Source: Saccharothrix sp. NRRL B-16348
GTDB lineage: Bacteria; Actinomycetota; Actinomycetes; Mycobacteriales; Pseudonocardiaceae
Direction: 5' to 3'
DNA length: 64,000 nucleotides
Assembly (NCBI RefSeq): GCF_001280085.1
Contig: NZ_LGED01000217.1
Coordinates: 143,995 to 207,994 of the forward strand
Positions 51,964 through 60,125 of the stretch are shown here, one piece after another (positions within the stretch are counted from its first letter, which is position 1; every line of letters begins with the position of its first letter). Below the pieces are notes generated by a model, which saw only the letters and a list, made by a program, of their open reading frames with translations, searched no databases and had not been told where the DNA came from. Both the position numbers and the translations under genes were made by a program.

Positions 51964-53607
51964 ATGGACCACCGCATCGACCGCCGTTCCCTGCTCCGGC
52001 TGGCGGGCGTCGGCGCGCTCGGCCTCGCCGCACCGTCCTTCCTCACGGCGTGCGGCGGCGGCTCGTCGGGGGGCGGCGTCTCCAACGCGGGCAAGGACCT
52101 GGCCCCGTGGCCGACGTACGTGCCGTTCGCCGGTCCGACCCCGGACGCCCCCGGTGACGACTCCGGCGTGCAGCCGCTCTTCCTGAAGTACCCCGAGAAG
52201 GTCGTGCGGTCGGTGGACAACCCCGTCGGCGACGGGTCCGACGTCACGGTGATGGTCGTGTCGTACGGCGCGCCGCCCAAGCCGGTCGGCGAGAACCGGT
52301 ACTGGCAGGCGGTCAACCAGGCGTTGGGCGTCAACCTGAAGGTCATCGTCGTGCCCGACCCCGAGTACGGGCAGAAGATGGCCACGCTGATGGCGTCGGG
52401 CGACGACCTGCCGGACCTGATCATGTTCTCGAACCTGGCGCTGCCGCACGCGGCCGAGTTCGTCCAGGCCCGGTGCGCCGACCTGTCGGAGTTCGTCGGC
52501 GGCGACGCGGTCAAGGAGTTCCCGAACCTGGCCAACATCCCCACCTACGCCTGGAAGGGCATGGGCCGCATCGGCGGCAAGCTGCACGGCATCCCGCTGG
52601 AACGCCCGATGCCGGCCAACAGCCTGTTCGTCAACCGGTCGGCGATGGACGCGGCGGGCATCCCCGAGGACTGGACGACCGAGCAGTACCTCGACGCCAT
52701 GAAGCAGCTCACCGGCGACCGCAAGTGGGGCGTCGGCTGGTTCAAGGCGCTGTTCGGCGGCCTGGGCGGCATCACCTACCACGCCGGCTCGCTCGGCGCG
52801 CCCAACACGTGGTCGGCGGACGGCGGCGCGTTCACGCCGGCCACGGCCACGCCGCAGTTCGAGCAGGCGCTGGAGGTCATGCGCAAGCTGGTCGAGGCGG
52901 GCACGCACTACCCCGACAGCCTCACCGTCAGCTCCACCGACATGCAGAGCTACTTCCACAACGGCACGGTCGCCTCGATGAACGACGGCTTCGGCTCGGT
53001 GAGCCTGTCCACCATGAAGAAGATCAACGGCCGGTTCGCCCTCGACCTCGGCCGCCCGTACGGCGCACAGGCCACGCCCTGGCAAGGCCCGGGCATCTTC
53101 GGCTACGTCACGTTCAAGAAGGCCGAGTCCGCGCGGATCAAGCTGCTGCTGCGCGTGGTCGACTACCTCAGCGCGCCGTTCGGCTCCGCCGAGTACGAGC
53201 TGGCCAACTACGGCGTGGAGGGCGAGCACTTCACGAAGGACGCCGACGGCATCAAGACGACCGACCTGTACAACCAGGAGAACAACTCGCTGCTGCCGAC
53301 CAAGTACATCGGCACCGCGCCCGCGGTCCTCTACCTGCCCGGCTACCCGGACACGGCCAAGGCGGTCCACGACTGGCAGAAGGCCTCGCTGCCCCGCAGC
53401 GTGCGCAACCCCGCCACCGGGCTCCGCTCGGCGACCGAGGCGAGCAAGGGCGCCCAGCTCGGCCAGATCATCGGGGACGGCATCGCGGCGATCACGTTCG
53501 GCCGCAAGCCGCCGTCGGCCTGGAAGGACGTCGTGGCGCAGTGGCGGCAGGCGGGCGGCGACCAGGTCGCCGAGGAGCTGGCCAAGGAGCACGCCGCGAA
53601 CCAGTGA
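51964..53607 (+). CDS. Carbohydrate-binding lipoprotein of the importer (LplA-like)
   Basis: A 547-residue extracellular solute-binding protein. The signal peptide carries both a twin-arginine motif (DRRSLLRLAG) and a lipobox (LTAC, Cys30), so it may be exported folded and lipidated. The large size matches LplA-type receptors for oligosaccharides rather than MalE-type (~400). Bacillus homologues sit in the rhamnogalacturonan locus. A strong terminator follows. Confidence 0.9.
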   Translation: MDHRIDRRSLLRLAGVGALGLAAPSFLTACGGGSSGGGVSNAGKDLAPWPTYVPFAGPTPDAPGDDSGVQPLFLKYPEKVVRSVDNPVGDGSDVTVMVVSYGAPPKPVGENRYWQAVNQALGVNLKVIVVPDPEYGQKMATLMASGDDLPDLIMFSNLALPHAAEFVQARCADLSEFVGGDAVKEFPNLANIPTYAWKGMGRIGGKLHGIPLERPMPANSLFVNRSAMDAAGIPEDWTTEQYLDAMKQLTGDRKWGVGWFKALFGGLGGITYHAGSLGAPNTWSADGGAFTPATATPQFEQALEVMRKLVEAGTHYPDSLTVSSTDMQSYFHNGTVASMNDGFGSVSLSTMKKINGRFALDLGRPYGAQATPWQGPGIFGYVTFKKAESARIKLLLRVVDYLSAPFGSAEYELANYGVEGEHFTKDADGIKTTDLYNQENNSLLPTKYIGTAPAVLYLPGYPDTAKAVHDWQKASLPRSVRNPATGLRSATEASKGAQLGQIIGDGIAAITFGRKPPSAWKDVVAQWRQAGGDQVAEELAKEHAANQ

Positions 53608-53617
53608 CGCGCTGACG

Positions 53618-53655
53618 CTCCAGCCCCGACCGGACAGCGCCGGTCGGGGCTGGAG
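53618..53655 (+). terminator. Strong bidirectional terminator between importer and lyase genes
   Basis: A perfect 16-bp stem CTCCAGCCCCGACCGG / CCGGTCGGGGCTGGAG, 6-base loop, followed by TCTTCTT; it serves both convergent genes and is the clearest terminator in the window. Confidence 0.85.
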
Positions 53656-53665
53656 TCTTCTTCGG

Positions 53666-56398
53666 TCAAGCGGGCAGTCGGTCACCCACCAGGGCGAGGC
53701 ACTGGATGGCGGCCAGGCCGTACTGCGCGGAGGCGTTGGTGCTGAGGTTCGCCTCGTCGACCGGCTTGAGCACCTGCGGACCGTCGACCCGCCTGGACCC
53801 GAAGTCGTGGTTCTTGGGGTAGCCCGCGTGGCCCGTCTCGAACTCCGCCCACGCCCGGTCGGCGAGCTTCGCGTCACCGAGCTTGGCGGCGGCGTAGGCG
53901 GTGAGCCGGGAGTGTGCCTGGCGCAGGTTCAGGCTGCCCCACGACTGCCCCGTCTCCGCCTGCTGCTCGGCGGCGGTGCCGTTGTAGAGGCGGCAGTACT
54001 GCAGCCACGCCCGGGTGAACGCCTCGTCACCCGTCAGGGAGATGAGCTCGCTGCACAGCTCGACCAGGCCGAACACGGACCCGAGCGAGCCGACGCTGAC
54101 CGCGGGCTCCGTCGGTTTGAACGTGCCGTTGTCCAGGTCGTACAGGCCGCTGCCGCGCGCGAACCCGTTGGGCATCGCGGCGATGCTGCGCATCCCGTTG
54201 ACCAGCTTCTCGCGGGCGATCGGGTCGCCGCCGCGCTCCCACTCGGTCAACCAGGCGAGCGCCAGACCGCTCCAGTCCGTGCCGGTGCTGACGCCGAGGG
54301 CGTGCGGATCGGGCTCGTACGGCCCCGTGCGGATCTTGCGGATGGGGTCGAGGGCCAGGAACGTCCGGTCGGCGTCCACGAGGTCGCGCATGAGGTCGCC
54401 GGTGCGCTCGTCGGCGGTGAGGAAGTAGAGGAAGCGCCGGTAGCCGGCGTTGCTGATGCGGGCCTGCTTGGCGCTGTCGGCCCAGTGCTGCACGCCGTGC
54501 CGCGTGCCGAGGTCGCGCCACTTCCCGAGGTGGTAGACGTCGACCTCGCCGGTGTGCCGCGTCATCGCCTCGGCGAACCGGAACGCCTCGGCCCGGCCGG
54601 TGCGCAGGTAGTGGTACCAGAGCCACAGGTCGGTGGACAGCTCGGAGTTGTCCCACGCGTAGCCGCCGACGTCGTAGCGCCACACGTGCCGGTCCGGGTC
54701 GTAGCTGTGCATGATGTCGCCGTAGTCCCAGAAGCCGTACCAGGACCGCTGCTCGACCTGTCCGCTGTGGTACTCGAACAGGAGGTCCAGCCGGTCTTCG
54801 ACGCGCGCCTTCGCCGGGGTCGAGCGGTCGACCGGCGACCAGTCGCCGAACACCCCGGCGGCGTGCAGGTGGGCGGGCGGCGCGACGATCAGCGGCGGCG
54901 TCCGCACCGCGTCGGTCAGCTCGGCGATCCGCTCCGCGGCAGGCGTCGACCCCAGCGCCCAGAACACCAGCTCGGTCGTGCGCGCGATCCCGTAGGGGGT
55001 GCCGAAGCCCGGCTCGTAGTCCTCGTAGGTGATCTCCAGGCCTTCGAGCTGCTCCGGGTAGGTGTCCTGGCCCATGCCGTCGTGGTAGAAGCGCAGGTCC
55101 ATCGGCTCGGCGTCGGGCGACCACAGCCACACGGTGACCTCGGCCGTCTCGCCGGCCGCGCCGCGGATGTCGAGCTGCGTGGGGTGCAGCTGCCAGAAGT
55201 TGCGCATCCCGAACGCGAAACCGCCGCCGGGTCCGCCGACGTAGCCGAGACCGCCCGCCCGGCCGGCGGCGTCGACCGGGATCCAGCCGTGGCCCGGCTT
55301 GGTGCGCTTGCGGAGCTGGAACCCGTCGGCGGTGGGCTGGCGCAACGAGTAGTCGCCGAAGGTCGGGATCAGGTGCAGGCGGGAGCCGACCCTGGTGTCC
55401 CACGTGGCCACCGGCGGGGTGGCCTGCCCGGCGACCTGTGCCCGGCGGACCGTCGCGCCGGGGTCGCGGCGCAGTCCGGTGATGCCGCGCACCGCCTCGG
55501 ACAGCACGCCGCCACCGGGTCCGGCGAAGCGCACGTGCCGGTTGTGCGGCTCGTCGCGCATCGGCACCTCGAACCGGATCCCCAGGCCGCGGACGAAGTC
55601 CTTCTTCTCGTCGCCGTCGTACACGAAGCTGTGCACGGCGCGGACGCCGTCGCTGCCGGCGTAGAAGTACAGGCGCACGGTGAACGGCAGCCACGTCCGG
55701 TTGCCGTGCCGGTGCCCACCGTCGATCCGGACCACGGCGCGGACCGGACCGGACTGCTCGACCGTCACCTTCTCCGTGCGGCCGGTGAACTTCTCCGGCT
55801 TCGCCGTGCCGCCCTCGTCGCCGCCCGGCTCGTCCTGCCGCAGGCACACCAACCGGCCGTCGCGGGCGATCTCGCGGTCGCCCCTGGCCAGGGTGCGGAC
55901 CAGGTGGTCGCCCTTCTTGGGGATCACGCACCGGATGACGCCGGTGCTCACCTCGACCTCGTTGCGGCCGTCCTTGACGGTCACGGCCGCCGCGGGTGCC
56001 GCGGGCGTGCCACCGGTGAGCACGTACGCCTCGGCGGGCGGCGCCTCCGTGCCGATGGCGTGCGCGGTCCACTTCAGCGAACCGTCCGGCCAGTACGCGG
56101 TGGCCCACGTCTGCACGGGCACCTCTTGCCCCGCGGTGGTGCGCAACGCGAACGCCTGCCCCTTGGGCACGGTGCCTTTCGGCCACGGCACTCCCCAAGT
56201 GGACCCGGCGGCCAGTTGCCGCGGCGTGCCGCCTTCCAGCCACCTGAGCGGCACACCGTCGTCCAGCGCGCCGCTCGCGGTCTCGGGCCGCGGGCCGACG
56301 ACGGGATCGGCGTGGGCAGGCGCGGCGCGGCCGACCTGCGCGGCGGCGCCGACCGCGGCCGCGCTGAGGATGAGGTTACGTCGGGAGATCATCGCCAT
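53666..56398 (-). CDS. Tat-exported exo-rhamnogalacturonan lyase-like protein (PcRGLX/YetA family)
   Basis: A 910-residue secreted protein with a Tat signal (SRRNLILSAAAVG...AHA). Domain order: N-terminal beta barrel (~40-200; PLRWLEGG, WATAYWPDGSLKWTAHAI), central beta sandwich (~200-480; AEVTVWLWSPDAEPMD, FYHDGMGQDTY), C-terminal alpha/alpha toroid (~500-900; FWDYGDIMHSYDPDRHVW, YAWDNSELSTDLWLWYHYL, GTDWSGLALAWLTEWERGGD). This is the PcRGLX/YetA architecture, known from exo-acting rhamnogalacturonan lyases (PL26). Export fits digestion outside the cell, with products entering via the adjacent importer. A LacI operator lies upstream. Confidence 0.8.
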   Translation of the reverse strand: MAMISRRNLILSAAAVGAAAQVGRAAPAHADPVVGPRPETASGALDDGVPLRWLEGGTPRQLAAGSTWGVPWPKGTVPKGQAFALRTTAGQEVPVQTWATAYWPDGSLKWTAHAIGTEAPPAEAYVLTGGTPAAPAAAVTVKDGRNEVEVSTGVIRCVIPKKGDHLVRTLARGDREIARDGRLVCLRQDEPGGDEGGTAKPEKFTGRTEKVTVEQSGPVRAVVRIDGGHRHGNRTWLPFTVRLYFYAGSDGVRAVHSFVYDGDEKKDFVRGLGIRFEVPMRDEPHNRHVRFAGPGGGVLSEAVRGITGLRRDPGATVRRAQVAGQATPPVATWDTRVGSRLHLIPTFGDYSLRQPTADGFQLRKRTKPGHGWIPVDAAGRAGGLGYVGGPGGGFAFGMRNFWQLHPTQLDIRGAAGETAEVTVWLWSPDAEPMDLRFYHDGMGQDTYPEQLEGLEITYEDYEPGFGTPYGIARTTELVFWALGSTPAAERIAELTDAVRTPPLIVAPPAHLHAAGVFGDWSPVDRSTPAKARVEDRLDLLFEYHSGQVEQRSWYGFWDYGDIMHSYDPDRHVWRYDVGGYAWDNSELSTDLWLWYHYLRTGRAEAFRFAEAMTRHTGEVDVYHLGKWRDLGTRHGVQHWADSAKQARISNAGYRRFLYFLTADERTGDLMRDLVDADRTFLALDPIRKIRTGPYEPDPHALGVSTGTDWSGLALAWLTEWERGGDPIAREKLVNGMRSIAAMPNGFARGSGLYDLDNGTFKPTEPAVSVGSLGSVFGLVELCSELISLTGDEAFTRAWLQYCRLYNGTAAEQQAETGQSWGSLNLRQAHSRLTAYAAAKLGDAKLADRAWAEFETGHAGYPKNHDFGSRRVDGPQVLKPVDEANLSTNASAQYGLAAIQCLALVGDRLPA

Positions 56399-56443
56399 GG
56401 GTGCTCCACTCGGGCGGGTTGGCTCCGGGCAAGGTGAGAGCAG

Positions 56444-56457
56444 TGAAAACGTTTACA
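56444..56457. promoter_or_regulatory. LacI-type operator upstream of the lyase gene
   Basis: TGAAAACGTTTACA, an exact fit to TGnAAnCGnTTnCA, 46 bp before the lyase start. Confidence 0.72.
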
Positions 56458-56621
56458 GCGTCGTAATGCCAGCATGAGCTGCGATACCTGTCAAGAGAGC
56501 CGCGATGACCGGTATGCGGTTACAGGCAGGACTCGCCACGGACCGCCGCACGGCGCCACGACCGCGCCGGCTCCGGGCGGAATGCGATTTGACAGCGGGA
56601 CAGTCCGCCGGAAGCATCGCG

Positions 56622-56635
56622 TGCAAGCGTTTTAC
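56622..56635. promoter_or_regulatory. LacI-type operator upstream of the lacI-family gene
   Basis: TGCAAGCGTTTTAC, matching the left 11 positions of the consensus, 33 bp before the regulator start; suggests autoregulation. The spacer 56399-56667 otherwise holds nothing recognisable. Confidence 0.55.
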
Positions 56636-56667
56636 CAGCGAGTTGCACGACGTCAGACGGAGGCGGG

Positions 56668-57753
56668 ATGGTTCGGCGAGCGGCGTCCGACAACGAAGGA
56701 CCGCGGCCGACGACGATCCGTGACGTAGCCGCGCACGCCGGGGTGTCCGTCGCGACCGTCTCCCGGATCCTGTCGGGCACCTACCCCGGCGCGCCCGCCA
56801 CGCGCACCAGGGTCCTGCGGGCGGTGCGCGAGCTGGACTACGTGGCCAACGCCAACGCGCGCGGGCTGGCGGGCGCGAGCAGCCGCAGCGTCGCCATCAT
56901 CGTCAACTCCGTCGTGTCGCCGCACTACGCGCACGTCGCGCAAGGCGTGCAGACCCAGGCCGCGATCGAGGGCAAGCTCTGCATCGTCGGCACCACCGGC
57001 AGCGACCCCGAGCGCGAGCTCGCCACGGTCCAGCTCATGCGCGAGGAGCACGCCGAGTGCGTGATCCTCGTCGGCAACGTCGTCGCGGACGAGGCGTACC
57101 GCGCGCGCATGGCCGAGTACGCCCGCGCGCTGGCGCTCGCCGGCTCCCAACTGGTCCTGTGCGGACGCCCGCCGCTCGGGCCCGACGTGCCCGCCCTCGT
57201 CGTGGAGTACGACAACACCGGCGGCGCCTACGCCATCACCAGCCACCTGCTGTCCGCGGGCCACCAGCGCATCCTGTTCCTGGGCAGGCGCGACAACTAC
57301 ACGACCCCCGAGAGCCGCATCGCCGGCTACCGCAAGGCCCTGGCCGACCACCACGTCGACCACGACCCCGGGCTGGAGGTCGAGGGCAGCATGGAGCGGC
57401 ACGAGGGCTACCGGATGATCAGCGAGCGGCTCGCCGCCGGACCACCCGACTTCACCGCCGTCTTCGCCGGCAACGACCTCATCGCCGCGGGCGCCCGCCA
57501 GGCGTTGCGCGAGCACGGCCTGCGCATCCCCGAGGACATCTCCATGGTGGGCTTCGACGACCTGCCGCCCGCGGCCGACATCGGCCTCACCACCGTCCAC
57601 GTGCCGCACGAGGAGCTGGGCCGCACCGCGGTGCGCATGGCCCTCCAACGCGCGCGGGACAAGTCGGGCACGCCCGAGCGGGTCATGCTCGGCACCCACA
57701 TCGTCGTGCGCGACTCGGTGCGCCCCGTCGTGCGCTCCGGCTCCCGACCGTAA
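56668..57753 (+). CDS. LacI/GalR-family repressor, probable regulator of the pectin-sugar genes
   Basis: A 361-residue repressor starting at ATG 56668 behind a GGAGG site. DNA-binding domain ~15-65 (TIRDVAAHAGVSVATVSRIL; hinge ANARGLAG), sugar-sensing domain ~75-345 with FAGNDLIAAGARQAL and EDISMVGFDDLPPAADIG. It is divergent from the lyase gene; the four TGnAAnCG-type boxes at 49.8-56.6 kb (one in front of its own gene) are its likely operators. Confidence 0.9.
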   Translation: MVRRAASDNEGPRPTTIRDVAAHAGVSVATVSRILSGTYPGAPATRTRVLRAVRELDYVANANARGLAGASSRSVAIIVNSVVSPHYAHVAQGVQTQAAIEGKLCIVGTTGSDPERELATVQLMREEHAECVILVGNVVADEAYRARMAEYARALALAGSQLVLCGRPPLGPDVPALVVEYDNTGGAYAITSHLLSAGHQRILFLGRRDNYTTPESRIAGYRKALADHHVDHDPGLEVEGSMERHEGYRMISERLAAGPPDFTAVFAGNDLIAAGARQALREHGLRIPEDISMVGFDDLPPAADIGLTTVHVPHEELGRTAVRMALQRARDKSGTPERVMLGTHIVVRDSVRPVVRSGSRP

Positions 57754-57782
57754 CCGGCGGTCGTGCCTGCCCTGACGGTCCG

Positions 57783-59021
57783 TCAGGCCGACGCGCGGTC
57801 GAGGTCCGGTGCGACGACGGAGGCGCGCAGGTGGTCTCCGCGGAGCACCGCCAGCACCGCCATCAACGCGGCCACCAGGGCGAACCCCGACGCCGCGGTC
57901 AACGCCGACAGCGGGCCGACCGTGCCGACGACCGCGCCCGCCACCAGGATGCCGACCGCTCCCGAGCAGGCGGTGATCGCGCCGACGGTGGCGAGGACGC
58001 GTCCCCGGACCGCGTCCGACGTCCGTGCCTGCACCAGGCCGTTCAGCGTCACGTTCTGCACCGCGCCGCACGCGCCGGCGACCAGCCAAGCGACCGCGTT
58101 GACCACGAGGTGCGGCAGCTGGGCGGGTGCGGCCAGCGCCAACGCCAGCACCAGGTTCGCGGCGGCGAAGGCGGCGACCAGCGCGCGTGTGGTGGTGACG
58201 CGGCGGGTCAGGTTCGCGCCGAGCAGCAGGCCCGCGGTCCAGCACGCGAGCATGGCGCTGTAGGTGAACGCGTTGCCGCCGATCGGGCCGAAGACCAGGA
58301 ACACCTGGTTGACCAGCGCGATCGCCACGGCCACGCCGACCACGGCATGCGCGACGACGCGTCCCAGCAGCAGCCGGTCGCTGCGCAGCAGCACCCAGCC
58401 GCTCCACTGGCCGCCCGGCGTGGCCGCGCCGCCGTCGTCCTGCCTCGGGTCGCGGTCCGCCCGCAGCCACACCACGACCAGCGCGAGGTGCGCGAACGCC
58501 GACACCGCGTCGAGCATCACGGCCCACTCGACGCCCGGCCCGACCGCGATCACGCCGCCGAGCACGATGCCGGCCACGGACCCGGTGTTCCTCGCCGACG
58601 ACAACGCCGCGAGGCCCCGTGCCGCGCCGTCCTCGCCGGTGGCGACCGGGATCAGGGCGGACGCGCACGTCCGCGCGACCCCGCCGCACACGCCGAGCAA
58701 CGCGACCAGGCCGTACAGGACGGGCAGCCGCGCATACCCGAACAGCAGCGCCACCAGCAGCAACACCTGCGCGAACACCGCCACGGCGAGCAGCAGCCGG
58801 TGCGGGAACCGGTCGACCGCCCAGCCGGCGAGCGGCGCGCCGAGGACCGCGCCGAACGCGACCGCCAGGAACAGCCCGGCCACGGCGAACGCGCCGGACC
58901 CGGCCAGCTCGGTGGTGAACCCGATCAGCGTGAGCTGCGCGCCGAGGCCGGCCACCCCGGACCCGCCCACCAGCACCGCCAGGTCCCGGTTACCCCGCAG
59001 ACCACCGAGCACTGCGACCAT
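57783..59021 (-). CDS. MFS transporter
   Basis: A 412-residue transporter with about 12 helices, of the EntS/MefA-like drug or siderophore exporter group. Helix 2-3 loop GAPLAGWAVDRFPHRLLL is the MFS signature; the central loop ~200-215 is charged (RADRDPRQDD). Convergent with the LacI gene; a small inverted repeat CCTGACG/CGTCAGG (57771-57787) between them may terminate both. Substrate unknown. Confidence 0.87.
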   Translation of the reverse strand: MVAVLGGLRGNRDLAVLVGGSGVAGLGAQLTLIGFTTELAGSGAFAVAGLFLAVAFGAVLGAPLAGWAVDRFPHRLLLAVAVFAQVLLLVALLFGYARLPVLYGLVALLGVCGGVARTCASALIPVATGEDGAARGLAALSSARNTGSVAGIVLGGVIAVGPGVEWAVMLDAVSAFAHLALVVVWLRADRDPRQDDGGAATPGGQWSGWVLLRSDRLLLGRVVAHAVVGVAVAIALVNQVFLVFGPIGGNAFTYSAMLACWTAGLLLGANLTRRVTTTRALVAAFAAANLVLALALAAPAQLPHLVVNAVAWLVAGACGAVQNVTLNGLVQARTSDAVRGRVLATVGAITACSGAVGILVAGAVVGTVGPLSALTAASGFALVAALMAVLAVLRGDHLRASVVAPDLDRASA

Positions 59022-59128
59022 TCCGCTCCCCCGCCGCGTCGCCGGTACGGACCGAGGCGATCACCTCGCGGTGCCGATCATGCCCGAAGATCACCTCGGC
59101 CGGCGGGCGCGGTGGGTCAGGCGGTGGG

Positions 59129-59989
59129 TCAGTCCGCCCGGACGACGGCCAGCGGGCACGGCGCGTGGTGGACCAGCGCCTGGCTGGTGGAGCCGAGGAG
59201 CATGCCCGCGAAGCCACCGCGACCGCGGCTGCCGACGACCAGCAACTGCGCGTCACGGGACGCGTCGAGCAGGGCTTTCGTCGAACGCTCGCGCACCACC
59301 CGCCGGTCGACCGCCACGTCCGGGAACTTCTCCTGCCACCCGGCCAGGCGTTGGGCCAGCGACTGCCGCTGCTGTTCCTCCATCTCGTCCCAGTCGACGC
59401 GCACCTTGTCGGCGTAGGGGGTGCCCGCGAGCAGCGGCGTCCACGCGAGCAGCGCGGTGAGCGTCGCGTCCCGCGCCGACGCCTCCTCGAACGCGAACCC
59501 GATCGCCGCCTCACCCGCCGGGGAACCGTCCACGCCGAGCACGACCGGGCCGGTCGCCGGGTACGGGCCGCGGACGACGACCACCGGGCTCCGGCCGTGC
59601 GCGGCGACCGACACCGCCACCGACCCGACGACCATCCCGAGGAACCCGCCCAACCCCCGGGAGCCGAGCACGACGAGCCGGGCGCCCTGCGAAGCGGTGA
59701 TCATCGCGCCGGCGGGCTGGTCGACCACCACCGACGTCTCCACCTCCGGCACGAGGTCGCGCACGCTCGCGGCCGCCGCCTCCAGCCACTGCCTGCCCTG
59801 CTCCTCGAACGCCTCCCGCACGTCGTGCGCCGTCAACACCATCTCCGGGTAGCCGCGCCTGGGCAGCAGGTAGGCGTGCACCAGCTCGAGCGGCACGCGG
59901 TGCCGTGCGGCTTCCTCCGCCGCCCACCGGACGGCCGTCAGCGCCGACTCCGAGCCGTCCACTCCGACCACGATCGGGCCAGTCATCAC
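59129..59989 (-). CDS. Universal stress protein, tandem two-domain
   Basis: A 286-residue protein of two Usp domains (1-145, 150-286). Each has the ATP-binding signature: VLGSRGLGGFLGMVVGSVA and VVGSRGRGGFAGMLLGSTS. It starts IVVGVDGSESALTAVRWAAE. Typical of actinobacterial redox- or dormancy-responsive Usp proteins. It stands alone, 107 bp upstream of the MFS gene. Confidence 0.92.
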   Translation of the reverse strand: MMTGPIVVGVDGSESALTAVRWAAEEAARHRVPLELVHAYLLPRRGYPEMVLTAHDVREAFEEQGRQWLEAAAASVRDLVPEVETSVVVDQPAGAMITASQGARLVVLGSRGLGGFLGMVVGSVAVSVAAHGRSPVVVVRGPYPATGPVVLGVDGSPAGEAAIGFAFEEASARDATLTALLAWTPLLAGTPYADKVRVDWDEMEEQQRQSLAQRLAGWQEKFPDVAVDRRVVRERSTKALLDASRDAQLLVVGSRGRGGFAGMLLGSTSQALVHHAPCPLAVVRAD

Positions 59990-60112
59990 AGGTTCCCTCC
60001 ACTGCCGACGTCAGCGACACCCACACCATCCGACGCCGGGCAGCCGGCCGCACTTCGACAGCGGTACCGCACCCCCGTTCGCCGGACGTCTTCCGGTGTC
60101 GTGCCCGACGGA

Positions 60113-60118
60113 TACGAT
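60113..60118 (+). promoter_or_regulatory. -10 element of a probable leaderless kinase transcript
   Basis: TACGAT ends 7 bases before the GTG start at 60126, so transcription should begin at or next to the start codon, as in leaderless actinobacterial mRNAs. Confidence 0.5.
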
Positions 60119-60125
60119 CGGCGCC

